Below, piece after piece: positions 1 through 7,433 of a DNA stretch of 64,000 nucleotides. This DNA comes from a virus. The stretch lies in the IMG/VR virus record IMGVR_UViG_3300013093_000001, positions 49,906 through 113,905 of that record; one strand, written 5' to 3'. The position numbers and the translations under genes were made by a program. Below the pieces are notes generated by a model. That model saw only the letters and a program-made list of their open reading frames with translations. It had not been told where the DNA came from and did not search any database. Position 1 is the stretch's first letter; every line of letters starts with the position of its first letter.

Positions 1-66
1 TTCCTACCAGCTATCATCGACTGGATCACTAGTCGCATTAAAGAAAGAGGAACAAGTAATGTCTGA
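1..66 (+). CDS. 3' end of an upstream gene (partial)
   Basis: The frame is open from the window edge to TGA at 64-66 and encodes the tail FLPAIIDWITSRIKERGTSNV. It overlaps the next start (ATG at 59), and the SD-like AAAGAAAGAGGAA of that gene lies inside it. The position ahead of a holin suggests a lysis or tail gene, but the fragment is too short to assign. Confidence 0.5.
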   Translation, partial: FLPAIIDWITSRIKERGTSNV

Positions 67-259
67 CAATTTTTCCCTCGGCGCAGTAGACCCGGCTACG
101 ATTGCCAAGCAGCTGGATGAGGCAATCGTTGGACTCAACGCCGTGATCGGCGTACTGGAAACACTGCCGATCATCCCCGAATCGTTGCAGAAAAACTTGG
201 TGGAAGCCCAGCATGTCCTGGCTGTCATCAAGCAAATTCTGGACAAAGTTGCATCGTGA
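59..259 (+). CDS. Small helical protein upstream of the holin
   Basis: 66 residues, starting at ATG after a GA-rich SD. Predicted largely alpha-helical with regularly spaced Leu, Ile and Val and no clear membrane segment or Cys. Its stop overlaps the GTG start of the holin gene (GTGA), so the two are probably translationally coupled. Function not recognised; lysis-cassette membership is inferred from position. Confidence 0.75.
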   Translation: MSDNFSLGAVDPATIAKQLDEAIVGLNAVIGVLETLPIIPESLQKNLVEAQHVLAVIKQILDKVAS

Positions 260-579
260 CCACACCGGTCATCCCACATAGCCTCTCGTCACTGGCCTTC
301 TGGCTAGACACGACAGAACGGGCACTCCGTAGCTTCGCGCAGGGTACCCTAGCGGCTCTCGGCGTGGGCAGTACCAGCCATGTTGCGCCGGGGGTGTCAG
401 TACCCTGGGATGCCGCGCTGGCATTCGGTGGCATCTTAGCCATCATGTCCGTCCTGACTTCTATTGCCAGCATTGCTGTACCCGGTAGCGACCCGCAAAA
501 TGGTTCTTTCTTCCCGCCTTACCCGGTACCGGAGGTTAAGATGGCAATGTGGTGGCGGCGACTTATCAGGAGGAAGTGA
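256..579 (+). CDS. r1t-like holin
   Basis: 107 residues, GTG start. The pattern TTERALRSFAQGTLAALGVG followed by VPWDAALAFGGILAIMSVLTSIAS is the typical core of the small actinophage holins related to phage r1t: an N-terminal helix, one or two membrane segments, and an SVLTSIAS-type end to the second. Holins form membrane lesions that release endolysin. The C-terminus is basic (WWRRLIRRK). It overlaps the preceding gene by 4 bases and is followed 1 base later by another membrane-protein gene. No endolysin is in view, so it would lie to the left. Family call from pattern, fairly confident. Confidence 0.8.
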   Translation: MTTPVIPHSLSSLAFWLDTTERALRSFAQGTLAALGVGSTSHVAPGVSVPWDAALAFGGILAIMSVLTSIASIAVPGSDPQNGSFFPPYPVPEVKMAMWWRRLIRRK

Positions 580-580
580 T

Positions 581-964
581 TTGCTCTGGCATCAAAAGCT
601 GTTAGCCAGATTCACTGCTTGGTTCGGTTCTGGTGGCGGCGTCATCCAAACCTTCATAGCAACCGTCGTCGTTGTGGCCTTGGAATTTCTATTCCCACAG
701 CTTGACAAGCATGGCATCTGGTTGCTGTACTGGCTTACAATCTATTCTGCCGTGACGCAGCCAGCCTTGGCGCACGCTGGCGCGGAGAGTAACAAACTCC
801 TACACAAAGTACTTCTCAACCAAGGCGAAATGCTCGCCAATCAGAGCAAGATTTTAGACCGCATAGAACACATGCTGCATGAGGACACGGTGCTGGACCG
901 CCGAACTCACGACCTCGTCCAAGCCATACACGCTTCCGTCGACACCAGTAAGAAAAGACGTTAG
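581..964 (+). CDS. Small membrane protein, lysis cassette
   Basis: 127 residues if translation starts at TTG 581, which has AGGAGG seven bases upstream. An upstream ATG in frame (464) lies inside the holin gene and lacks an SD. Hydrophobic segments at about residues 19-35 and 45-60 are followed by an amphipathic helical tail (LLHKVLLNQGEMLANQSKILDRIEHML) and a basic end. It may be a second holin-like or anchor protein; this is inferred from position and topology only. Confidence 0.75.
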   Translation: MLWHQKLLARFTAWFGSGGGVIQTFIATVVVVALEFLFPQLDKHGIWLLYWLTIYSAVTQPALAHAGAESNKLLHKVLLNQGEMLANQSKILDRIEHMLHEDTVLDRRTHDLVQAIHASVDTSKKRR

Positions 965-1020
965 TAGCTTCCACTAGCGTACTTGCCAGTACACGGCTAA
1001 AGGCGTGAGAACATAGAGTT

Positions 1021-1644
1021 GTGTACGCCGCAGATTTGCCGACACCCGTAGTCACAGGCGATCTTGCAGTATTGATTGCCGTGCTAGGCCATAGTTGGCT
1101 GACATGGATTCTATTCGTCGTCGTCCTGTGGCTCCTGATCACACGGCTGGCAGAGACTTATGAAGGCGCTGCTAAACTCCTCGGACCATTCGGTAAGCGC
1201 GTCATGCGCGGCTACCAGCAACGCCACAGCGAAAGATACATGCACGATGTTGCGGAGCAAGCAAAGGTTATTGCGGCAAAGCTGGAGGCAGACGGCATAC
1301 CGGCAGACTATGAACTGGTCAAGACCCAGTTGGACAACGTCATCACCAGGGTCACCGACTTAGAAGTAGAGAATGCAGCACTTCGATCCTTCGTCGTCTA
1401 CGACGAGCAATGGCACTTCGCCGTTCTCCTTCAAGCGGCGCAGAACGGGTCGGCCCCGAATTTCCCCATCAGGCTGACTTGGTTAGAGTTCCGAGAGAAA
1501 TGGCGGCAGGGTTGGCGGCCTCCAGCTGGTCCACCGACTGAGCTAAAGACCTACGTCGCAGACGTAGGGAAGGCGGCTCGCCGCGCTGCCCGTCAAGCGC
1601 AGGTTCACGAGGAAGATTTACCAGGTGAATACGCTAGCGACTAA
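1021..1644 (+). CDS. Membrane-anchored coiled-coil protein
   Basis: 207 residues, GTG start, weak SD. One N-terminal membrane segment (about residues 15-40), then a basic stretch and a long soluble part with a coiled-coil-like region (VKTQLDNVITRVTDLEVENAAL). The C-terminal part carries YDEQWHF and LTWLEFREKWRQGWRPP, a style seen in actinophage proteins of unknown role. The end overlaps the next gene by 20 bases. No function recognised. Confidence 0.75.
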   Translation: MYAADLPTPVVTGDLAVLIAVLGHSWLTWILFVVVLWLLITRLAETYEGAAKLLGPFGKRVMRGYQQRHSERYMHDVAEQAKVIAAKLEADGIPADYELVKTQLDNVITRVTDLEVENAALRSFVVYDEQWHFAVLLQAAQNGSAPNFPIRLTWLEFREKWRQGWRPPAGPPTELKTYVADVGKAARRAARQAQVHEEDLPGEYASD

Positions 1645-1936
1645 AAATCACCGCGACGAGGTTCTGCTCAACACCTTTGCTGTCGTTTTGATAGAAGCGT
1701 CAACGGGTCGCATCATTTACGCCAATGATCAGATGTCCAATATGACCGGGCTGAAATTAGATGACCTGATGGGCTGCTACATAGCAGACATACTCGCAAA
1801 AGACAGCGTCTTTGAAAACGGACAAGTTCACATCAAACACAGGGACGGTACTACCCTCCCTGCGTGGGTCGCGCTAGACCGCAATATGAAATATGCACCT
1901 AAATACATCGCCGCCGCGCTGCTGCCCGCAATTTGA
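1625..1936 (+). CDS. Stand-alone PAS-domain protein
   Basis: 103 residues, GTG start with GAGGAAG upstream. It reads as one PAS fold: FAVVLIEASTGRIIYANDQM, MTGLKLDDLMG, then HIKHRDGTTLPAWVAL, which match the beta-strand, helical and last-strand parts of PAS sensors. There is no kinase, cyclase or HTH attached. PAS domains bind small ligands or cofactors and mediate protein contacts. The gene overlaps the membrane protein before it and lies 6 bases before the PPE gene, so all three are probably one transcript. Partner and ligand unknown. Confidence 0.75.
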   Translation: MNTLATKNHRDEVLLNTFAVVLIEASTGRIIYANDQMSNMTGLKLDDLMGCYIADILAKDSVFENGQVHIKHRDGTTLPAWVALDRNMKYAPKYIAAALLPAI

Positions 1937-1942
1937 AAATCT

Positions 1943-2953
1943 ATGTTCGAACCACCGGAAATAATTTCTGAGCAACTCTACGCTGGACCGGGTGCTGCTC
2001 CGATGTTGACGGCGGCGGCAGGCTGGCAGGGCACTGCGAACAACCTAGCTGGTACAGGTCAAGACTTCGCTCGTATTATCTCCCAAATCCCCTGGTCGGG
2101 ACCAAGTTCAGAATCGATGCGCGCAACGGCAGCGTCTTACGCGACGTGGCTATTCGCGACAGCGGAACAAGCCGCGCAGACCGCTGCCTTGGCGCACGCC
2201 GCCGCAACGGCCTATGAATTAGCACGCGCGACCGCCATACCACCGGAAGCTGTGACATGTAACAGAATGCAACTGGCAATACTGACGGCAACCAACATCC
2301 TCGGCATGAACTCCGTTGCTATCGCAGCCACAGAATCCCAGTACGCAGAGATGTGGACACAAGATATAGCCGCTATGACAGCCTACAGCGCAACATCTGC
2401 TGAGCTAACGAGCGCATTACCGAATTGGACTACGCCCCCCGCCGCAACGGCTCCACCATCAGCACCTGCTATTTGGACTTATTTACTCGGAGGTCAAACA
2501 ATCCCACAGCTGTTTTGGACTACTTTCCAAGCCAATCTGAGCAGCGGACCATTTTCTTTACCGCTGCAACTCCTCAGCCTGTTTACAGTGCTATGGGCCA
2601 CCGGCAGTCCCGACAGCCCTATCAATCAAATACTGGGGCTGGCCCAGAATCCGGTCATTGCGCCGCCAACATACCTAGCAGAGCCGTTGGCGACAGCGCC
2701 AACACCTCAAATACGCGCCAACATGGGCAGCGGCAATACTCTGGGACCGCTGCGGGTGCCTCCGACATGGGCACAACCGCCTAAGCAACTAGTTCCCCGA
2801 CCCATTACCGTCAACACAGTGGGATCGGAACTAGAACCCTACCCGTTGGGACTGCCGATACTGACAGGTAGCGGCGGTACGACCACGCGGAAACCGTTAC
2901 CCGAATACGGCAAGAGCTCGACCGTGATGGTCAAACACCCATATGGCGGCTAG
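1943..2953 (+). CDS. PPE family protein (PPE-SVP-like)
   Basis: 336 residues. The N-terminus has the defining Pro-Pro-Glu (residues 4-6), YAGPG near 13-17, a WSG turn (W51-G53) and the helical core through ATNILGMNS and IAATESQYAEMW (about 118-138). A Pro-rich linker follows. The C-terminal part contains GSGNTLGPLRVPPTWAQ (262-278), which matches the SVP-type motif (G-x-L-x-VPPxW) of the PPE-SVP subfamily. In mycobacteria PPE proteins pair with PE proteins, use an EspG chaperone and leave through type VII (ESX) secretion. No PE gene is adjacent, so a host PE partner is inferred. Stop codons of this gene and the convergent gene overlap. Confidence 0.95.
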   Translation: MFEPPEIISEQLYAGPGAAPMLTAAAGWQGTANNLAGTGQDFARIISQIPWSGPSSESMRATAASYATWLFATAEQAAQTAALAHAAATAYELARATAIPPEAVTCNRMQLAILTATNILGMNSVAIAATESQYAEMWTQDIAAMTAYSATSAELTSALPNWTTPPAATAPPSAPAIWTYLLGGQTIPQLFWTTFQANLSSGPFSLPLQLLSLFTVLWATGSPDSPINQILGLAQNPVIAPPTYLAEPLATAPTPQIRANMGSGNTLGPLRVPPTWAQPPKQLVPRPITVNTVGSELEPYPLGLPILTGSGGTTTRKPLPEYGKSSTVMVKHPYGG

Positions 2954-3396
2954 GACTGTCGAATTGTTGGAGTAGAACTCAAATCACGCCGACAGTCGAG
3001 GAAGTTTCGCAAAGCTATGTGCATAACTTCTGACAGCTGCCACCCCTCGCTGGACTCACAGAAAGCCTGAACTATATTTTCTTCGCTGTTCGCCCAACCA
3101 TCCTCATGGTCATTGTAAATGCCAACACACCAGCCCATCGGTTTACCAAACCATTCCAAACCTAACCGCGACCGCAGTGAGTGGCAATCTGGGTCCGTGG
3201 CAACTATCCAATGGCCGCTCTCTAAGCGGCCCTCTAAGGCATAGCAACCACCACCTGTATGCACTTCATGCAATAAAATACCCAGGTCAAGCCTTACTTT
3301 CCACAGGATGATCGCGGCATGGGCACCTGACGATTTTCCAATCTCATGCTCATAGTCTGAGAACGGCGGGTCGGTTGGTTTCATAAAAATACCCAT
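2950..3396 (-). CDS. Hypothetical protein, end of the minus block
   Basis: 148 residues. Start overlaps the stop of the gene upstream (TAATG). Contains DGWANSEENIVQAF and FGKPMGWCVGIYND; no family recognised. Its TAG overlaps the PPE stop on the other strand. A GACTGTCG/CGACAGTC inverted repeat lies in its 3' end. Confidence 0.75.
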   Translation of the reverse strand: MGIFMKPTDPPFSDYEHEIGKSSGAHAAIILWKVRLDLGILLHEVHTGGGCYALEGRLESGHWIVATDPDCHSLRSRLGLEWFGKPMGWCVGIYNDHEDGWANSEENIVQAFCESSEGWQLSEVMHIALRNFLDCRRDLSSTPTIRQS

Positions 3397-3812
3397 TACA
3401 CGTCCCGTCTGAAGCTGTAGGCATCATAGGGCTTTCGGCCACACCACACGTCCGTCAGAGCTTGTGTGACGTTAAGGCCAGTTGCTTCGTCAATGGCCTG
3501 CCACTCAACGATGCAACGCGGTTCTCCATCAAGACCCAGCAGAACAGACTCCACCGGTTCCATAAGTGTCATGCGGAGTCGGTTATACCACCACGACTTT
3601 TGCATCGTCAGGCGCATGAACCGCAAACCGTCATCAACACTGGCAAAAACGATGTTCCCGTTCGGCGTCATGTCAGGACTACCAGGGTAGTGTGCACCAC
3701 CTTGACAGGAGAACTGCGTTGCAATGCCAGACCGCCACACGGCGTCCAGCAGATCAACCATGCCTTCGTCAACATGGCCGTTGCTCGTCAATACTTGCTT
3801 ATGAATACTCAC
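3396..3812 (-). CDS. Conserved phage protein with FSCQGG motif
   Basis: 138 residues from GTG 3812, directly after hairpin unit 3813-3886 and AAGGAGG. The spacing is short (3 bases). The stretch GIATQFSCQGG followed by NIVFASVDDGLRFM is a recurrent pattern in small phage proteins of unknown function. A longer in-frame extension would run through the hairpins and is rejected. Confidence 0.75.
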   Translation of the reverse strand: MSIHKQVLTSNGHVDEGMVDLLDAVWRSGIATQFSCQGGAHYPGSPDMTPNGNIVFASVDDGLRFMRLTMQKSWWYNRLRMTLMEPVESVLLGLDGEPRCIVEWQAIDEATGLNVTQALTDVWCGRKPYDAYSFRRDV

Positions 3813-3886
3813 TATCCTCCTTATCTGGGTCGGCCTCTGCCGACCGCGCACCCAGGCCAGGTAATGAACCTGACCTGGGCCTTCTT
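3813..3886 (-). repeat. Double-hairpin unit 1
   Basis: Transcribed sense: HP1 arms CCCAGGTCAGG/CCTGGCCTGGG (one G-U), loop TTCATTA (class II), starting within 10 bases of the upstream stop. Then HP2 GGTCGGC/GCCGACC and AAGGAGG before the next start. This is the last unit of the block. Confidence 0.9.
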
Positions 3887-4363
3887 TCAGTTGTGGTAGT
3901 CGACGTGCACCAGCCACGTTGACGGGTCGAGCGAAGCCAGGAATTTCAAAAACTGCTCTTCAAATTCCGGTCCGCGTTCCCAGTCACCAATCACGGTTGA
4001 CCCGCTACCCTCTGGGCCAAGCCACTTCGTGTGCCACACGCAATCAAGGTCCAGGTAACTGTAGACGTAGTCTATCGACTCTGCTACAAGGTCACCGACG
4101 CGTGCACAGTCGGTAGCGCCAGCTTCCGCGACTTCATCGGGGAAACCGAAACTGCTGGGCTCAGACGGCAGACCGCTAACACAGTCGGGTTTCAACCGCC
4201 ACTCACCACCCCACCTGCCGCCAACAACCCACCAGTCCCATTCAGGATCACCTTCTGGGTCACATGAATCGTAGCCATACCGGGACATGCGTAGTTCCAA
4301 CTCGGACCGCAAGTTATCCGGCTCAACATCTCCCGGTATGGCGACAACATGGCTATAGTGCAT
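3887..4363 (-). CDS. Phage protein with WDWWVVGGRW motif
   Basis: 158 residues from ATG 4363, which follows AGGTGG and overlaps the upstream gene. An alternative ATG is at 4378. PEWDWWVVGGRWGGEW (about residues 40-55) matches a motif common in small phage proteins (WDWxxxGGRW) whose function is unknown. Acidic overall. Confidence 0.75.
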   Translation of the reverse strand: MHYSHVVAIPGDVEPDNLRSELELRMSRYGYDSCDPEGDPEWDWWVVGGRWGGEWRLKPDCVSGLPSEPSSFGFPDEVAEAGATDCARVGDLVAESIDYVYSYLDLDCVWHTKWLGPEGSGSTVIGDWERGPEFEEQFLKFLASLDPSTWLVHVDYHN

Positions 4364-4763
4364 TAGCCGCCACCTCATCTGTCACCGTGGACGCTGGGTA
4401 TTTCGGCGCGAGTTGGTCCCGCAGGAACACCCAAATCCGGTCAGGCAGGCTGGTGGTTTCTCCCTGATCGTCGTGCGACGTCAGGGCAACAGGACCGCAA
4501 ATCACGTCCTGGTTACGCATCTCAGGGCATAAACCCCACCACAACGCTGTCGCTGGCTCATTAACCGGCAAGCCTTGCAGTTTGCCTTCTTCGTTACACC
4601 ACATGTCCAGTTCGTCTGTCACCCGAACCAGTTCAATGTAGCCACCGACAACACCCTGTAGGAATCCCAAACTGGTGGCTTCGTCACCTGACGACACCCG
4701 CCGAAATTCGTACAGACCACCAGAGTCCTGGTCGATAATGGCCGCTTTGTAACCTGTATTCAT
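4353..4763 (-). CDS. DUF3846 protein
   Basis: 136 residues, SD AGGAGGAAAG. LGFLQGVVGGYIELVRV, CNEEGKLQGLPVNEPAT and DVICGPVAL fit the DUF3846 family (LQ-VGGYIE ... NEEGK--GLP-N--A ... -GPV-). The biochemical role of the family is unknown. It overlaps the downstream gene by 11 bases. Confidence 0.85.
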   Translation of the reverse strand: MNTGYKAAIIDQDSGGLYEFRRVSSGDEATSLGFLQGVVGGYIELVRVTDELDMWCNEEGKLQGLPVNEPATALWWGLCPEMRNQDVICGPVALTSHDDQGETTSLPDRIWVFLRDQLAPKYPASTVTDEVAANAL

Positions 4764-4838
4764 CTTTCCTCCTGTCGGGTCTGACCTCGTGTCAGACCTC
4801 GTGTCGCGGCAAGGTAGTGAGCCTTGCCGGGACGAACT
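4764..4838 (-). repeat. Double-hairpin unit 2
   Basis: HP1 core CGGCAAGG/CCTTGCCG with class II loop CTCACTA; HP2 GGTCTGAC/GTCAGACC; then AGGAGGAAAG and ATG. Confidence 0.85.
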
Positions 4839-4994
4839 TTACGCTGGCGTGTCTGGGCCAAACATAGAGCGCAAGTAATTGAGCTCTTCTTTTTTGAGCT
4901 CACTGACATAGCGCAACTCGCCGCAGTGTTCGCAACTATGCGGGTGGTCATTGCCACCGTCGCATGAGCCACACACCCAATCGTCATACGTCAA
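4839..4994 (-). CDS. Small zinc-ribbon-like protein
   Basis: 51 residues from TTG 4994 (MTYDDWVCGSCDGG...). CGSC and CEHC are about a dozen residues apart, as in a small zinc ribbon, followed by a charged helix. The start is the least certain part; an in-frame stop lies just upstream. Confidence 0.6.
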   Translation of the reverse strand: MTYDDWVCGSCDGGNDHPHSCEHCGELRYVSELKKEELNYLRSMFGPDTPA

Positions 4995-5001
4995 TCTACT
5001 G

Positions 5002-5136
5002 CTACCTGCCTCTCTTGGTCACATTGAACTTGCCAGCCTTCAAGCGGTCTACTAATTCTCCCAATGCCGCCTCAAAACCGTCCGCGAAGGCGCTCGCTTC
5101 GTTTTGGTCCAGGTTTTTTCGTCTTTGCACAGCCAC
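5002..5136 (-). CDS. Small helical protein, overlapping reading frame
   Basis: 44 residues from GTG 5136, largely helical (LDQNEASAFADGFEAALGEL). It overlaps the 3' half of the 5052-5219 gene in another frame. Either the two are separate coupled genes or a frameshift joins them. Confidence 0.5.
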   Translation of the reverse strand: MAVQRRKNLDQNEASAFADGFEAALGELVDRLKAGKFNVTKRGR

Positions 5137-5219
5137 ATGGGAGAGTGTTCCAGTTGGTCACGGACCCCGGCGACTGCTTCTTGACACCACTCCTCAACCG
5201 CGTGCTCGTCAAACTCCAT
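5052..5219 (-). CDS. Small acidic protein
   Basis: 55 residues from ATG 5219 (MEFDEHAVEEWCQEAVAGVR...). It is first after hairpin unit 5220-5336. The C-terminal 23 residues overlap the next gene and are basic and less protein-like, so the true end may involve a frame change. Confidence 0.55.
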   Translation of the reverse strand: MEFDEHAVEEWCQEAVAGVRDQLEHSPMWLCKDEKTWTKTKRAPSRTVLRRHWEN

Positions 5220-5336
5220 TGTTGCCTTCCTATAAATTGGTCCTGGCCTGTGCCAATACTCGCGTCCCGGTAAGGTAATAAGCCTTACCGGGACTGTACT
5301 AATAATTAGTACGCTTCACCACACCGGCAACCACAG
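5220..5336 (-). repeat. Double-hairpin unit 3
   Basis: HP1 arms GTCCCGGTAAGG/CCTTACCGGGAC (12 bp) with class II loop CTTATTA; HP2 TGGC/GCCA. About 45 extra AT-richer bases separate the upstream stop from HP1. Confidence 0.85.
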
Positions 5337-5549
5337 TTACGACGTTATCGGTTCTCCGCGTTGTTCGCCGCGTGCATTGTCCCAGGTATACATCATGACA
5401 TCGAGTGCATTAATGAACCTGACGTACATCTCCGATCCTGTCGGAAGGTAGCGCGGTATAGTTGCGCGTTGATCCCGACCGGTTACGGTTTCCGTCAAAT
5501 GCACGTCCACTTGTATGCCGTCGTAGTCAATGCTGACCCTGATCGTCAC
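5337..5549 (-). CDS. Hypothetical protein
   Basis: 70 residues, GTG start overlapping the upstream stop (GTGA). The N-terminus MTIRVSIDYDGIQVDVHLTE looks like paired beta strands. No family recognised. Confidence 0.7.
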   Translation of the reverse strand: MTIRVSIDYDGIQVDVHLTETVTGRDQRATIPRYLPTGSEMYVRFINALDVMMYTWDNARGEQRGEPITS

Positions 5550-5728
5550 GACCTAGACTCCCGCTGCATTATACGAATTTCGTCACGGATAACTGGGTGC
5601 CAAAAACTGTTAATTTCCGTTCCTGGTGTCCAATTTTGACGTGCCCACGACCGAAATTCTGCTTCTTCCTCCGGGGTCAAGTCACGGAAAATGCTCTCAA
5701 ACTGACCCGACTTGCTGTTGCGGATCAT
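5546..5728 (-). CDS. Hypothetical protein
   Basis: 60 residues, charged and helical (LTPEEEAEFRSWARQNW). SD GGAGGGG, start overlapping the upstream stop as TAATG. Middle gene of a three-gene coupled group. Confidence 0.7.
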   Translation of the reverse strand: MIRNSKSGQFESIFRDLTPEEEAEFRSWARQNWTPGTEINSFWHPVIRDEIRIMQRESRS

Positions 5729-5892
5729 TAAATTCCCCTCCGCATAGTCAAAACATGCGCTGCATGAGCTAAATTAATCCAAGCGTCAGCAAGTTGTATC
5801 TGACAATTGACTGTCAGTCTCTGACCTAGCGGACCATTCTCCACCGCAGTGAGTATTTTTTCTGCTTTCCGCAGGTACTCAACGGTTTCCAT
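5728..5892 (-). CDS. Hypothetical helical protein
   Basis: 54 residues from ATG 5892, directly behind GGAGGAGGA. The frame is open further upstream but only through the hairpin unit. Helical, no Cys, no recognised family. Confidence 0.7.
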   Translation of the reverse strand: METVEYLRKAEKILTAVENGPLGQRLTVNCQIQLADAWINLAHAAHVLTMRRGI

Positions 5893-5965
5893 TCCTCCTC
5901 CAATCACCTTGGCCGGTTGCCAAGGACAGCGCCTGGGCGGGGCACTGAACCCCACCCAGGCTTCC
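5893..5965 (-). repeat. Double-hairpin unit 4
   Basis: HP1 arms GCCTGGGTGGGG/CCCCGCCCAGGC (one G-U), class II loop TTCAGTG; HP2 CCTTGGC/GCCAAGG; GGAGGAGGA before ATG. Confidence 0.9.
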
Positions 5966-6244
5966 TCAATCTTTGTAAATCTTGGACCCCAATGCTTCTT
6001 CGGTCGCAATGACCAAATTCTGCATTGTAGTCAACTCCTGCTCCGTGGTTTCCGCCGCCATTGGCATCATCTCAACCCGGTACTCGACAATTTCGTCAAA
6101 ACCAGCTTCTAGGTGGTCGTCAACGATTTTGGCAGCAGTAGCCGCTGTCATGCCGGGGTTATTCTCTCGCAGTTGCTGGATAAGTTCGCTGCGACTGCCT
6201 CGGTAAACTCGGCTCTGGCCTTCCGGCCTCTTGCCGTCAGTCAT
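5966..6244 (-). CDS. Hypothetical helical protein
   Basis: 92 residues from ATG 6244, overlapping the upstream gene by 8 bases. RSELIQQLRENNPGMTAATAAKIVDDHLE suggests a helical N-terminal half; the Met- and Glu-rich C-terminus is also helical. No family recognised. Confidence 0.7.
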   Translation of the reverse strand: MTDGKRPEGQSRVYRGSRSELIQQLRENNPGMTAATAAKIVDDHLEAGFDEIVEYRVEMMPMAAETTEQELTTMQNLVIATEEALGSKIYKD

Positions 6245-6707
6245 TTTGGCCGTCAACGTCGATATACAGCGTCCTGCTTGCACCCGGTCCTGTTTCAACG
6301 GTAATAGAAGCGTGGTCACCGTCAAAAACGATTTCAGCACTCCTGACTGCTTCCAACGACCGCTGCTTCACCGCCGCATACTTTGCGTCATGCGCCGCAA
6401 GACTCGCCGCCAAAGGACTTCTGTCTGTCAGGAATCCTGGGACTCGTTCTGACTGCAACCACTTGACCAAACCACTGACAAATTCTCGTGGTAAGGAAAC
6501 CGTTGCTTCTGGCGCCTGCTCTACCATTGTGCCAAGCAGCGCATGGGGCCGGTTATTGACGACGGCAAGCATGACATCCAATGCCGGGTTAAGCTGCTCC
6601 AGCGGTAACTCCACGTCCCAGTCCAGACGGTCGAATGCCTGATCGGCTAGTTCGACAGCCCTATTTCGCACGGACTGCAACACGTCAGCAGTATTAGTAT
6701 CTGCCAT
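6237..6707 (-). CDS. Hypothetical protein
   Basis: 156 residues from ATG 6707 after GAGGAGAAG. Helical N-terminal 110 residues, then a beta-rich end (AEIVFDGDHASITVETGPGASRTLYIDVDG). No recognised family. Confidence 0.75.
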   Translation of the reverse strand: MADTNTADVLQSVRNRAVELADQAFDRLDWDVELPLEQLNPALDVMLAVVNNRPHALLGTMVEQAPEATVSLPREFVSGLVKWLQSERVPGFLTDRSPLAASLAAHDAKYAAVKQRSLEAVRSAEIVFDGDHASITVETGPGASRTLYIDVDGQND

Positions 6708-6793
6708 GTTTAACTTCTCCTCTAATCTAGTGCAGGTCGGCTCTTTGCCGACCTCGTACCGGGTGCCGGTACGACCCGACACCCGGCCTCTTT
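6708..6793 (-). repeat. Double-hairpin unit 5
   Basis: HP1 arms CCGGGTGTCGG/CCGGCACCCGG (one G-U), loop GTCGTA; HP2 GGTCGGC/GCCGACC; GAGGAGAAG. Confidence 0.9.
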
Positions 6794-7351
6794 TTACGCT
6801 ACAGCCTCAACGCGGTGGGTGTAAAAACACCCATTCTTCCCGCAGTCCACTTCCTGCTGCACAAGCGACCACATTGCGTCCCACACGCCGAATAGCAAAT
6901 CATAATCGGACGGACGACGACCCAAACCGAAATCGTCTTCCGGCTTCATAAACATTGCTATGATCTCGCGTAGCGCCGCTGTCACAATGTCCTTCGCTGC
7001 GTCACACCAAACGAAATTCACGTCTGCCGGGTCGAAGCCCCGGTACCACGACCTCGGTCCCGGCGCTGGCTCTAAACCAGCGTTGGACCGCTCAATTTGA
7101 GCGGCCCTGTACGCCTTCGTGTCGTGGCAGTCGCAGTAATTCCTGTCAGACGCGACAATCTCATCACTGGCAAGTAACTGCCAAATACTGAGATGGACAC
7201 CGGCAAGCAACTCGCTGTCACTGGTCCTGCTGTGCAGGTCCGTGGCATACAAGTCCACGACCTCACGCAAAGCATCCTTCAGGATATCCGTGGCATCTTC
7301 ACACCACAGATAGTCGTCTGACTTTTTGTCGTCTTGGTACTCCCAAGCCAT
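6794..7351 (-). CDS. Protein with an internal domain duplication
   Basis: 185 residues from ATG 7351 (MAWEYQ). Two copies of one domain: WCEDATDILKDALREVV...SDSELLAGV...W in the first half and WCDAAKDIVTAALREII...SDYDLLFGV...W in the second. Each is followed by a Cys-containing segment (CDC, CGKNGC). The repeat is direct and in frame. No family recognised. The ATG at 7366 contains the SD itself and is rejected. Confidence 0.75.
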   Translation of the reverse strand: MAWEYQDDKKSDDYLWCEDATDILKDALREVVDLYATDLHSRTSDSELLAGVHLSIWQLLASDEIVASDRNYCDCHDTKAYRAAQIERSNAGLEPAPGPRSWYRGFDPADVNFVWCDAAKDIVTAALREIIAMFMKPEDDFGLGRRPSDYDLLFGVWDAMWSLVQQEVDCGKNGCFYTHRVEAVA

Positions 7352-7433
7352 ACTTTTCTCCTCCACTATGGGAACCGGCCTTTGCCAGTCCCTCGTACCC
7401 CGGCCGGATTTGACACCGACCGGGGCTGACCTA
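7352..7433 (-). repeat. Double-hairpin unit 6
   Basis: HP1 arms CCCCGGTCGG/CCGGCCGGGG (one G-U), loop TGTCAAAT; HP2 GGGACTGGC/GCCGGTTCCC with a bulge; GGAGGAGAAA. Confidence 0.9.

Noticed and set aside
59-259. Possible PE partner of the PPE protein
   Set aside because: Length and helices are suggestive, but no Pro-Glu start or YxxxD/E export motif is present.
2954-2996. GACTGTCG/CGACAGTC inverted repeat as a terminator between the convergent genes
   Set aside because: It lies within the coding end of 2950-3396, has a long loop and no T-run.
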